Assembly (NCBI GenBank): GCA_002327255.1
Contig: DCUM01000165.1
Span: forward strand, 39,341-103,340
From: a bacterium UBA2214
GTDB taxonomy: Bacteria > Zhuqueibacterota > Zhuqueibacteria > Residuimicrobiales > Residuimicrobiaceae
Direction of reading: 5' to 3'
DNA length: 64,000 bases
Shown here: piece after piece, positions 52,434 through 60,664 of the stretch
How the letters are laid out: every line of letters begins with the position of its first letter
Position numbering within the stretch: the first letter of the stretch is position 1
Program-made: the position numbers and the translations under genes
Notes under the pieces: generated by a model
Database searches by the model: none
Told to the model about the DNA's origin: nothing
The model's input: the letters and a program-made list of their open reading frames with translations, nothing else

Positions 52434-54196
52434 GGCCAGAGCTCCCGCGGCGGGTCGAGGCGTGCGGCGAGGGCGGCTTCAGGCAGCGCCGGCGCGCCGG
52501 CGAGGCGGTAGACGTCCACCCGCCATTTCGATCCCGGAACGGAAGCCAGCCTCTCGTAGCGTTCCGCCACCATGCGGTCGAGAAAAGCGCGATAGCGGGA
52601 AAACTTTTTCTCGGTGTACCCATCCATGATGATGAAAAGCGGCGGCGCCTCCTCAAAATCGCTTTCAAAGTGCGGATCATATTTCATAAAGAAAAGCGTC
52701 GGATGCGACACCCCGCCCCAGGGCTGCAGTCCGGAGGTATGGGTCCAGATCATGGCGCCGCTGAGGACGGTGTCGCTGCGTTGGCCCTGCTGCTGCAAAA
52801 GTGCCACCACCCGATCGAGTGTCCGCGGCGACCAGCCGCATTCGTATTTGGGCCCGATGACGCTGCCGGAAACCGAAGCCGTCATCATCAGCACCGCCAA
52901 ACCGGCCGCCGTGAGCGGCGCGGTCTCACGCGCAAAGGCGTAGCGGCGGATGAGCAGCACCGCTGCGCTGATCACGACAGCCGCAACCACGTGTCCCCAC
53001 AGCGGCCAGCGCCACTGCCACATCAGGCGCTGCGCCAGGAAGAGCAGGACGAAGAGTCCGCTCACCGTCACAAAACGCTGCAGCAGATGCCGGCCCTGCA
53101 GCGATCCTCTGATCACCGGAACGGCCAAAATCAGCCAGGCGGGCAGACTCTCCAGGAAATACTGGCTGTAAAAGCCGCGACTCGCCGACTGAAAAGCATA
53201 GGCGAGGAGCAAAATAAAGATCCACAGGGCCAGGAAGAGATAAGCCGGATCTTTCCCGGGTTTGTTTCTCTTGGACAGATAACGTCCCAGACTCCAGAGA
53301 GCGGCTGTCACAATGAAGAAAGAAAAGAGGATGGATTCCCTCCACGCGCGCAGGGTATAACCGACCTCCTGATCCAGAATCCGGAATCCTTCACGATCGA
53401 CAATGCGCATGGCCGCGGGTAGAATCCCGAGGCTGTGGGCCACCCGGTTCCAAACCAGATTCAGCGGATTGAGTTGTGAAAAAAGCATCTGCTCGAACGT
53501 CAGTGCACCCCCATAAAACCACAGGACCACAGCGCCTACCAGCGCAAACCCCGCGCTGAACACGGCAATTTTTTGCCAGACAAGGCGTTTGCAAAAGCCC
53601 TCCCCAATCCAGAGGCAGAGGACGACGGCGACGGGCAGATAGAGTGTCGATTGACGCACGTAAAAAGCGAGGGCGGCGCTCATCCCCGCGAGGAGGAGCA
53701 AGTCCCATCGCCGCGGCTGCTGCAGCGTCCGTATGAAAAGCCAGGCGCCGACGCAGACGAACAACACCGCCGGCATCTCGGTTTTTACCACCGTAGACCA
53801 GATGAGGGTGTAGGGCAAAAAAAGATAGATGGCCGCAGCGAGCCAGCCGCTGGCCGCATCGAAGAGCTGCCGGACGATGAGATAGATCATCCAGGCGATG
53901 GCCAGCGACGCGAAGAGCGGCAGCAGCCTACCGGCTGCGAGACTGGTGCCAAAGGCTTTGACGAAAAGCGCCAGCAGATAGGTATAGAGCGGCTGCCGTG
54001 AGGCATAATCGATGATGGGAACCATCCCCTGCCAGACCAGACGGGCGTCGAGCAGATGCGCGCCTTCGTCCGCGTTGATCCATCGCACGGAGAGCAGCGC
54101 CAGGCGCAGGAGCAGGGCCAGAGCCAGGGTCACCAGCATCCACAGACCTGACTTTTCGCTCCAGTCGGAGCGTATTTGTTCAAGCCTGAACTTCAC
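52430..54196 (-). CDS. GT39-family membrane glycosyltransferase
   Basis: 588-residue GT-C enzyme. The first loop is VRWINADEGAHLLDARLVWQG, with the Asp-Glu catalytic motif, followed by YASRQPLYTYLLALFVKAFG and FDAASGWLAAAIYLFLPY. About 11-12 membrane segments precede a soluble C-terminal domain (GQRSDTVLSGAMIWTHTSG) and a Leu/Ala-rich tail. The start is GTG, overlapping the methyltransferase stop (GTGA). It probably adds one sugar from a polyprenyl-phosphate carrier outside the membrane. Confidence 0.87.
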   Translation of the reverse strand: MKFRLEQIRSDWSEKSGLWMLVTLALALLLRLALLSVRWINADEGAHLLDARLVWQGMVPIIDYASRQPLYTYLLALFVKAFGTSLAAGRLLPLFASLAIAWMIYLIVRQLFDAASGWLAAAIYLFLPYTLIWSTVVKTEMPAVLFVCVGAWLFIRTLQQPRRWDLLLLAGMSAALAFYVRQSTLYLPVAVVLCLWIGEGFCKRLVWQKIAVFSAGFALVGAVVLWFYGGALTFEQMLFSQLNPLNLVWNRVAHSLGILPAAMRIVDREGFRILDQEVGYTLRAWRESILFSFFIVTAALWSLGRYLSKRNKPGKDPAYLFLALWIFILLLAYAFQSASRGFYSQYFLESLPAWLILAVPVIRGSLQGRHLLQRFVTVSGLFVLLFLAQRLMWQWRWPLWGHVVAAVVISAAVLLIRRYAFARETAPLTAAGLAVLMMTASVSGSVIGPKYECGWSPRTLDRVVALLQQQGQRSDTVLSGAMIWTHTSGLQPWGGVSHPTLFFMKYDPHFESDFEEAPPLFIIMDGYTEKKFSRYRAFLDRMVAERYERLASVPGSKWRVDVYRLAGAPALPEAALAARLDPPRELWP

Positions 54197-54939
54197 GATT
54201 TTCGCGCCATGCAGAGCAGTGAGAGGCCAAATGGCAAATCGATGAAGCGCATGAGCCCATTCTCGAAATAGAGAATGCCCGTCAACAGGGCGTTGAGCGG
54301 CGCAGCGATCTCATTGAGATCGGAGGTCCCCTCCTCATGGGGTTTGACACTTCTTTTGCGCAGCAAGCGCACAGCCGCCAGAGCCGGAAAGAGGACGGTG
54401 TTGCGATAGCTGAGCCTGATATCCGTGAAACCGGCACTGTGGAGTTTGCTGCGCATCTCGCGCCGGTTGAAGCGGTGCGCGGTATGAACCGCGGCATCAT
54501 GGGAACTCTTGAGCGCATCATAGGCGGGCAAATTGAGAAGAACCAGACCGCCCGGACGCAGGGCGCGATGGATATCCTTGAGGACGGCCACATCATCGCG
54601 GATGCTGCGATGGCAGAGCACATCGAGAGAGAGGATGACATCAAAAGCATTCGCCGCAAAGGGGATTTCATTGATCGAGGCGCGTACGAGCCGGTTGAGG
54701 CCGCGCTGGCGGCAGCAGACCAATCCATCCGCGGCAAAATCGAATCCGATTCCCGTGATACCCCTTTTTTTCGCAACGTGTTCGAGAATGCCCCCGGTAC
54801 CGCATCCGGCATCGAGCAGAGAGGCAGCGGATGAAACGCCGGCCCGGGTCAACATGGTTGTCACCATATGACGAAGACCGTTATACCACCAGTAGTGGTC
54901 TTCGAGATGATACATGACAGAATATTCTTGTTTTTCCAT
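54193..54939 (-). CDS. Class I SAM-dependent methyltransferase
   Basis: 248 residues. MEKQEYSVMYHLEDHYWWYNGLRHMV is the usual opening of a glycan-locus methyltransferase group. Motif I is SLLDAGCGTGGILEHVA; post-I GIGFDFAADGL; motif II VILSLDVLCHRSIRDD; motif III LRPGGLVLLNLPAYD. The ATG at 54939 is chosen because the family begins there, though AGGAG is only 2 nt upstream; a TTG at 54969 is an alternative. A sugar or lipid-carrier target is inferred from position. Confidence 0.87.
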   Translation of the reverse strand: MEKQEYSVMYHLEDHYWWYNGLRHMVTTMLTRAGVSSAASLLDAGCGTGGILEHVAKKRGITGIGFDFAADGLVCCRQRGLNRLVRASINEIPFAANAFDVILSLDVLCHRSIRDDVAVLKDIHRALRPGGLVLLNLPAYDALKSSHDAAVHTAHRFNRREMRSKLHSAGFTDIRLSYRNTVLFPALAAVRLLRKRSVKPHEEGTSDLNEIAAPLNALLTGILYFENGLMRFIDLPFGLSLLCMARKS

Positions 54940-55160
54940 TACTCCTGCCGCTGTTCGCACACTTCCCAACCCGGATAAACCGGAACCGTTGCAGGGTGGG
55001 TTGGCCGACTTGCGCTCGGCGTTCCCAGGCCAGCTACTTGTTCTCTGGTGCCATCGCTACACGGCACCCTGCAACTGCCTGCCGCCAACTGCCTGCTGCC
55101 AACTGAAACACAGGCGGGTCTCCCTGCATCTATTGCCATTTTGCAAAAAAAAACCAGAAA
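54940..55160. repeat. Repeat-rich spacer: 14-bp tandem repeat and 11-bp inverted repeat
   Basis: The only sizeable gap (221 bases) within the central glycan locus. Two 14-bp units CTGCCTGCCGCCAA and CTGCCTGCTGCCAA plus a partial third lie at 55075-55105. A perfect 11-bp inverted pair, GTTGCAGGGTG (54988-54998) and CACCCTGCAAC (55065-55075), encloses hairpin GCCGA/TCGGC (55004-55020). It could be a degenerate intergenic repeat element or an attenuator between the DegT and methyltransferase genes. No T-run makes it a clear terminator. Confidence 0.5.
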
Positions 55161-56261
55161 CTAACCCTCAAACCGGTTTATCACTTCAGCCACAAAGCCT
55201 ACTTCGTCATCACTCAACTCGGGATAAATCGGCAGCGACAGAATCTCCGCAGCGTACTGCTCAGCAAGGGGGAAGGAACCCCTCGGCAAGCCGAGTTCCT
55301 TATAGGCATTTTGAAGATGACAGGGAACCGGATAGTGAATCTGCGTTCCGATGCCGTATTCGGTGAGATGTTTTCGGAGTTTGTCACGCTGCGCACAGCG
55401 GATCACGTAGAGATGAAAAACGTGATAGACATCGGCCTGCTGCCCGGGCGTGATGATTTTGTCATTCCTGATTTCGCGGTCATAAATGGCCGCCATCTGG
55501 CGGCGGCGCACATTCCAGGTTTCCAGATAGGGCAGCTGGGCCGAGAGGATGGCGGCTTGCATTTCATCCAGGCGGCTGTTAAATCCCTTGATCTCATGAT
55601 AATAACGTTCGAGCTGGCCATAATTCCGCAGCAGCCTGATCTGCTCGGCAAAGCGGTTGTCGCGCGTCACCACCATGCCGGCATCACCGAATGCGCCGAG
55701 ATTTTTGCTGGGATAAAAACTGAAGCATCCGTAGGCGCCGAAGGTTCCGGCTTTGCGGCCTTTGAAGGCGGCACCATGGGCTTGACAGGCGTCTTCGATG
55801 AGCGCCAATCCATGGCGGTCAGCGATCTCGGTCAACGCCTCGATGGCGCAGAGATTGCCATAGAGATGCACGGGAATGATGGCACGTGTACGCGGGGTGA
55901 TGCAGCGCTCCACCAGTTTGACATCCATACAAAATGAAGCGGGATCGATATCCACAAACACCGGCACGCCGCCGGCAAACGAGATGGCCGAGAGCGTCGG
56001 CACCGCGGTGTTGGGCACGGTGATGACTTCGTCGCCCGGCTTGACGCCGGCGGCGACCAGCGCCAGATGCAGGGCTTCGGTACCGGAGCCAACGCCGATC
56101 GCATGCCCAACGCCCAGATATTGCGCAAATTCCGCTTCAAAGCGTTCAAGCTCCTTGCCCAAAATAAACCAGCCGCTGGCGAGTACGCGAGCCGCCGCTT
56201 TGTCTATATCCGTCTGAATGCTGCGATAATGTCTTCTCAAATCTCCAAATGGAACCCGCAT
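55161..56261 (-). CDS. DegT/DnrJ/EryC1/StrS family sugar aminotransferase
   Basis: PLP-dependent enzyme that aminates a nucleotide-linked keto-sugar. VPFGDLRRHYRSIQTDIDKA and FILGKELERFEAEFAQYLG start it; GVGSGTEALHLALVAAGVKPGDEV and VHLYGNLCAIEAL follow. The PLP lysine is in CFSFYPSKNLGAFGDAGMVV, preceded by LIEDACQAHGA with the Asp that contacts the pyridine nitrogen. The length is 366 residues. GAGG lies 8 nt before the ATG. Its presence implies an amino sugar in the glycan, possibly made with the neighbouring epimerases. Confidence 0.95.
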   Translation of the reverse strand: MRVPFGDLRRHYRSIQTDIDKAAARVLASGWFILGKELERFEAEFAQYLGVGHAIGVGSGTEALHLALVAAGVKPGDEVITVPNTAVPTLSAISFAGGVPVFVDIDPASFCMDVKLVERCITPRTRAIIPVHLYGNLCAIEALTEIADRHGLALIEDACQAHGAAFKGRKAGTFGAYGCFSFYPSKNLGAFGDAGMVVTRDNRFAEQIRLLRNYGQLERYYHEIKGFNSRLDEMQAAILSAQLPYLETWNVRRRQMAAIYDREIRNDKIITPGQQADVYHVFHLYVIRCAQRDKLRKHLTEYGIGTQIHYPVPCHLQNAYKELGLPRGSFPLAEQYAAEILSLPIYPELSDDEVGFVAEVINRFEG

Positions 56262-56271
56262 AAAAAAAACC

Positions 56272-57945
56272 TCATTCCGTTCGATTCAGTTTATCAACCC
56301 GATAAATATACGCATAACGTGGCCCGGCCGAGATGGACTCCAGCAGCGTAAATCCCGGCAGCGTTTCGCCCACACCGAGAAAAGCGATTGTTTCCAGCCG
56401 CCGGTTCTTGTTGACCCATTCCGACCAGGCTGTATGCTGGCTCGCCATGAGATTATAGCTCAACCAGGCCACGTGACTGATGTTCTGCTGTTTCAGCCAG
56501 GGGTGCAATTCCTGCGGCGGCAACTGCGGTGCATCGGTGAGCCGGAAAAAGGCGTCCTGCGGATCCAGCCCGGTATAGTAAGCCACTATATTCGGCTGCG
56601 ACACCAGCAGACGATTTCCTGCGGTGTAATTTTTCTCAAACCACTCTCCCACCAGCCGGAATTCGGCTTTGGCATAGTAGAGTTCAAAGAGCTCGTTGCG
56701 GGTGCGGGAGTTGATATGAAAAGCCAGAAAGATCATCACGCTGACCGCCATAAAAAAAGTCGCCAGACTCTTGACTCTGAATCGTGGCCAATGAAAAAAG
56801 AAAAGCGGTGCCACATAGGCCAGCATCCATACCCAGGAAGGCTGATATTGCGGGTACGGAGAACGGGTGACGATCAGGACATAGACGGTAGCGCTCAAAA
56901 CGCCAATGGCGAGAGCCAGACAGGTTTTCCTGGCCTGGCGACATTTCTGTGACAACCGTGAATGGCGCAGCTGCTCGCGGCCCCACCAGCACAATTGAGC
57001 GACGCCGTGAACCAGAAATATCAACGCCACCCAGGCGGCCATGACCATATAATCGCTCCCGGAGAAGGGCCATACGACATGCAGGGCGACAAAGGAGACG
57101 AGATAGATGATCAATGCCAGCGTGCTGCGCGCATCGCGGCGCCACAGCGCGAGAAAACCCGCCACGAACAGGAGCGCGCCGAGCAGGACCCAAACTTTAA
57201 ACCAGGAGACCGGTAAAAAACCGAACAGTTCGGTTAAAAACATGTAGACAAAATGGAAGTTGAGCGAATAACCGGAAAAATAATCGCCATAGTTGCTGCC
57301 CGGCTCACCGGAACCCTGGAAAAACGTCCACATCACGATGAACAAGGATGAAACGATGGCCAACAGCAAGGAGCGTTTTTTATCGCGCCCAAAGAAGAAA
57401 TCAGCGACAAAAAAAGCGGCGATGGCCAGGATGCCCTCATAGCGCACCAGCGTGGCCAGGAAAGCGATGAGATAGGCGCGGCGGTCGCCACGCAGGTAGC
57501 GTTCAAAAGCCCACAGGATCAAAACGGTCAACACGATTTCCGGCTTCGGCTTCAGGGCCATGCGCAGTGTGGAGACATGAAACGCCCAGATCCACACCAC
57601 CCAGGGGGCGCTGGAGCGCGCGTAGCGGCGCGTAATGCGCCACAGCAGCCACAGTGCCAGCAAAGCGGACAGGACGCCCAGCGTCTCCGCTGCATACAGC
57701 TCCGCATGGTCGCCGGGCATCATGGTCGAAATGAATGCGATCAGCATGGGATAGAGCGGCGGCCGTTTGAAGTGATCCGGCCACTCCATGTTGCGCAGGC
57801 TGTTTGCCTTTTCGGCATAATCAAAAAAGTCGCTGTCCGGCACCAGGAAATGATTCACCTGCAACACGATTTGCACTGCAAAAACCGCAAACAGAATCAG
57901 CAGAAACCAGGTGGCGGGAACGTTTTTATCAATTTTTCCGAGCAT
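56272..57945 (-). CDS. GT39-like membrane glycosyltransferase
   Basis: 557-residue polytopic protein. Its first loop is VNHFLVPDSDFFDYAEKANSLRNMEWPDHFKRPPLYPMLIAF, with Asp-Ser-Asp at the GT-C catalytic site instead of Asp-Glu. ALWLLWRITRRYARSSAPWVVWIWAFHVSTLRMALKPKPEIVLTVLILWAFERYL continues the GT39-like pattern. About 10 membrane segments precede a soluble C-terminal region (YTAGNRLLVSQPNIVAYYTG). It lies 10 nt from the aminotransferase. The catalytic-site variation makes activity less certain than for the other GT39 proteins. Confidence 0.8.
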   Translation of the reverse strand: MLGKIDKNVPATWFLLILFAVFAVQIVLQVNHFLVPDSDFFDYAEKANSLRNMEWPDHFKRPPLYPMLIAFISTMMPGDHAELYAAETLGVLSALLALWLLWRITRRYARSSAPWVVWIWAFHVSTLRMALKPKPEIVLTVLILWAFERYLRGDRRAYLIAFLATLVRYEGILAIAAFFVADFFFGRDKKRSLLLAIVSSLFIVMWTFFQGSGEPGSNYGDYFSGYSLNFHFVYMFLTELFGFLPVSWFKVWVLLGALLFVAGFLALWRRDARSTLALIIYLVSFVALHVVWPFSGSDYMVMAAWVALIFLVHGVAQLCWWGREQLRHSRLSQKCRQARKTCLALAIGVLSATVYVLIVTRSPYPQYQPSWVWMLAYVAPLFFFHWPRFRVKSLATFFMAVSVMIFLAFHINSRTRNELFELYYAKAEFRLVGEWFEKNYTAGNRLLVSQPNIVAYYTGLDPQDAFFRLTDAPQLPPQELHPWLKQQNISHVAWLSYNLMASQHTAWSEWVNKNRRLETIAFLGVGETLPGFTLLESISAGPRYAYIYRVDKLNRTE

Positions 57946-58034
57946 CTCAAATAACTCTTGAGCTAGAGAACTAGCGCCGTGTCAATCAACGAACCCTCCC
58001 CCCTGCGTCGTCATCAGAACACACGCTGCAACCA

Positions 58035-59042
58035 TCACGACCAATAGTGTGCTTTGTGCTGTTTGTAAAAGGCAACCGTCTTTTCGAGACCGGTTTTCAT
58101 GTCGGTGCGATAGCGCCACCCCAATACCGCGCGAATCTTGCGGTAATCGGCGTAAAAATCGCCGATATCGATGCGCTTCTTCTCGGCCGGAAAGGGCACC
58201 ATCTCGAAATTGCCGCCCCCGGCCGTTTGCAGCAGCAGTTTGACGAAATCAGCCAGCATCATGGGCTCATCACCGCCGAGGTTGTAGATGCTGCCGTTGC
58301 AATCATCGAAGGCGGCAGCCAGACAGAAAGCATCGACCACGTCATCCACATAATTAAAATCGCGAATCTGCTTGCCATCGCCGAAGAGGCGGATGGTTTC
58401 GCCCTCGATGGCCTGACGGATGAAGACGCTGATAAAACCCTGGCGATTGTGTTTCATCAGTTGCCGCGGCCCATAGGTATTGGTCAGCCGCAGCGAAGTG
58501 GCACGGATGCCGTAGACGTTGTTGTAGAGGATGTGATACCACTCGCCGGCCATCTTGTTGATGCCATTGACGTCGGTCGGGTGCTGCGGATGTTTTTCAT
58601 CCACCGGCAGATAGTCCGGTTTGCCGTACTGCTGCCGGGTGCCGGCAAAGACGATCTTCACATCCGGATTGTTGTGGCGGCAGGCTTCCAGCATGGAGAG
58701 CTGCGAGCGGCAGTTGATCTCGAGATCGGTGTAGGGATCCTCCATGCTGTCGATGTGACTCACCTGTCCGGCCAGATTGAAGATGAAATCCTGATCTTTG
58801 ACCAGATAATTCATGCTGTATTGATCACGGATATCCGCGATGTTGATCTGTACCTGCTTTTCGACCCCCGCAACGTTGAAGAGATTGCCCCCATACTGCG
58901 GAAGCAACGAATCCACGATCAATACCCGGGCATCATACGATACCAGCCGGTGCGCCAGATTGCTGCCGATGAAACCCAGGCCGCCGGTGATCAGGCACTT
59001 CTTGCCCCTGAACGTTTTCGGCAGTTGCTCACGCTTTGGCAT
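58035..59042 (-). CDS. NAD-dependent epimerase/dehydratase with Asn in place of catalytic Tyr
   Basis: 335-residue extended short-chain dehydrogenase. The NAD site is CLITGGLGFIGSNLAHRL (GxxGxxG at residues 20-26) and LIVDSLLPQYGGN. FNLAGQVSHIDSMEDPYTDLEIN and FAGTRQQYGKPDYLPVDEKHPQHP follow. The catalytic YxxxK reads NGINK: Asn159 (AAT at 58568-58566) and Lys163. SLRLTNTYGPRQL and FGDGKQIRDFNYVDDVVDAF bind the nucleotide sugar. GGGGAGG precedes the ATG within the upstream GT2, with a 14-nt overlap. It could act by a variant mechanism or only bind substrate. Confidence 0.9.
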   Translation of the reverse strand: MPKREQLPKTFRGKKCLITGGLGFIGSNLAHRLVSYDARVLIVDSLLPQYGGNLFNVAGVEKQVQINIADIRDQYSMNYLVKDQDFIFNLAGQVSHIDSMEDPYTDLEINCRSQLSMLEACRHNNPDVKIVFAGTRQQYGKPDYLPVDEKHPQHPTDVNGINKMAGEWYHILYNNVYGIRATSLRLTNTYGPRQLMKHNRQGFISVFIRQAIEGETIRLFGDGKQIRDFNYVDDVVDAFCLAAAFDDCNGSIYNLGGDEPMMLADFVKLLLQTAGGGNFEMVPFPAEKKRIDIGDFYADYRKIRAVLGWRYRTDMKTGLEKTVAFYKQHKAHYWS

Positions 59043-59754
59043 TACGGCCCTCCCCGCGTACGACCAGCCGCAACCAGAGTTTTGAAAAATCCCGGGCGAC
59101 GTGATAGAGACGGCTAAAGTTGAAGAACTGCGACTTGCCGGAAGAGCGGAAAAAATGGTTGACCCCGACCTCGGCGAATTTGCTTCCCTGACGGCTGATC
59201 TTGTGAATCATCTCCACGCAGATGGTGCCACTGTTGGAGGTCAATTCGATGGTGTCGAAAATCTTGCGGCGCATGAGCCGGAAGTCGCAATCCACATCGG
59301 TGATCGGCAGGGCAAAGAGCAGTTTGGCGGTGTACTGATAGATCTTGCCGAGCACGACGCGATAAAACGGGTCGTGGCGTTTGATCTTGAAGCCGTTGAC
59401 AACATCGACGCCATCGTTCATGGCAGCGGCGAGGAGTAACAACTGGCGCACATCGTACTGCGCATCGCCATCGGTGTAAAAAATAAAATCCTTGCGCGCT
59501 TCCTTGAAACCGGTGCGGAGTGCGCCGCCGTAGCCGCGATTTTGTTCATGGTGAATGACGCGAATCTGCGGAAATCGTGACTCCAAAAAAGTGAGGATTT
59601 CCTGGGTCTTTTCTTCGCTGCCGTCATCCACCAGGATCACTTCATAGTCGTCGGTAATTTTCTCCGCAGCGGTGATGGCCTGGGCCGCCATCGAGGTGAT
59701 GGTGCCCCAATCATTGTAGACCGGGAAAAATATCGACAGAGAAGACAATTTCAT
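59029..59754 (-). CDS. GT2 family glycosyltransferase (polyprenyl-phosphate sugar synthase-like)
   Basis: 241-residue GT-A enzyme. MKLSSLSIFFPVYNDWGTITSM, DDYEVILVDDGSEEKTQEIL and QNRGYGGALRTGFKEARKDFIFYTDGDAQYDVRQL (DxD) define the catalytic domain. DVDCDFRLMRRKIFDTIEL and GSKFAEVGVNHFFRSSGKSQFFNFSRL are typical of a GT2 group near EPS loci. The start at 59754 is chosen by family, 4 nt after the deacetylase stop; in-frame ATGs at 59778 and 59808 would overlap that gene. No hydrophobic tail is seen. Confidence 0.88.
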   Translation of the reverse strand: MKLSSLSIFFPVYNDWGTITSMAAQAITAAEKITDDYEVILVDDGSEEKTQEILTFLESRFPQIRVIHHEQNRGYGGALRTGFKEARKDFIFYTDGDAQYDVRQLLLLAAAMNDGVDVVNGFKIKRHDPFYRVVLGKIYQYTAKLLFALPITDVDCDFRLMRRKIFDTIELTSNSGTICVEMIHKISRQGSKFAEVGVNHFFRSSGKSQFFNFSRLYHVARDFSKLWLRLVVRGEGRNAKA

Positions 59755-59758
59755 GGCG

Positions 59759-60664
59759 CTATCGGGAAGAGTGTTCATCGATTTCTCGCTTGGTGTTAAG
59801 GTGCGCACGGATGGCGATCCGTTTGATGCCGGCTTGTTGCACGGCGCCTTTTAGCGTTTCATCACAGAGCAGGCGCTGCTCCTCAAATCTATGCCATTCT
59901 ATACTGCCTTTGGCGCCAGTTTGCGGATGGAATGCCGGATGCACCATCCATTCGTTGACGCCGCTGCCCAGGGAGTGCAGCAAGTCCATGAAGGTTCGCT
60001 GTTTGTCCCGGCTGGCATACCAGACCATGCCGCGAAAATGGCCGGCGTGCGCAAAAGAACGATAATAGCGCCGGCTGGCCCAGAGGGCCATCAGGCCCTG
60101 CTGCAGGGCAGCGCCAAACCCGCGGCCCCCCCGGCAGCGGCCTTCACTGCGGAGCGAAAGCTGTCGCACCCACCTCAGACCATATTCGCGGGCCAGCGGC
60201 GCCACAACGGCGGCGACGCGCGGCAAGAGATGAATGTGATGGTGGCTGTCGAGATGAGCGACCTGGAGTCCCGACGTCAGCAACCGCTCCATCTGCGCCC
60301 GGAATTCTCTTTCCATCGCACCCTGAGTCACCCGCCCGGCGAGAAGGCGCTGCGTCATGATCCACTTGCCCGGAAATAGCCCATTCCCGTTGGTCATCCT
60401 GGAGGTATCCGCAGCGTGTGCAAGCGCTCCGCCCGATGTGAAGTTGAGATGCAAGCCGACGTCCCATCCTTCACAGCATGCCCATGCACAAGCCTGTTCA
60501 AAAGCCGGGCCATTGGCCATCATGGACGTGCTGGTCACCATGCCGGTCTGATAACAGCGTTTGATGCCTTCGTTGACGGCCTGAGACGCGCCGAGATCAT
60601 CGGCGTGCACCACCAGGAGCGCTTCGCCGCCGCGCCGGAAGGCCTCCGCCACGGGCGCCTCCAT
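59759..60664 (-). CDS. ChbG/HpnK (YdjC) family carbohydrate deacetylase
   Basis: 301-residue metal-dependent deacetylase candidate. LLVVHADDLGASQAVNEGI has the catalytic/metal Asp-Asp; VGLHLNFTSGG has the first metal His, and QVAHLDSHHHIHLLPRV the second His group. These match enzymes that deacetylate chito-oligosaccharides or hopanoid-linked N-acetylglucosamine. The start overlaps the next GT4 stop by one base (TGATG). In this setting an N-acetylated sugar of the surface glycan is the likely target (inference). Confidence 0.88.
   Translation of the reverse strand: MEAPVAEAFRRGGEALLVVHADDLGASQAVNEGIKRCYQTGMVTSTSMMANGPAFEQACAWACCEGWDVGLHLNFTSGGALAHAADTSRMTNGNGLFPGKWIMTQRLLAGRVTQGAMEREFRAQMERLLTSGLQVAHLDSHHHIHLLPRVAAVVAPLAREYGLRWVRQLSLRSEGRCRGGRGFGAALQQGLMALWASRRYYRSFAHAGHFRGMVWYASRDKQRTFMDLLHSLGSGVNEWMVHPAFHPQTGAKGSIEWHRFEEQRLLCDETLKGAVQQAGIKRIAIRAHLNTKREIDEHSSR

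Noticed and set aside
55075..55105. Tandem repeats considered as a CRISPR remnant.
   Set aside because: The units are 14 bp, directly adjacent without spacers, and no cas gene is near.
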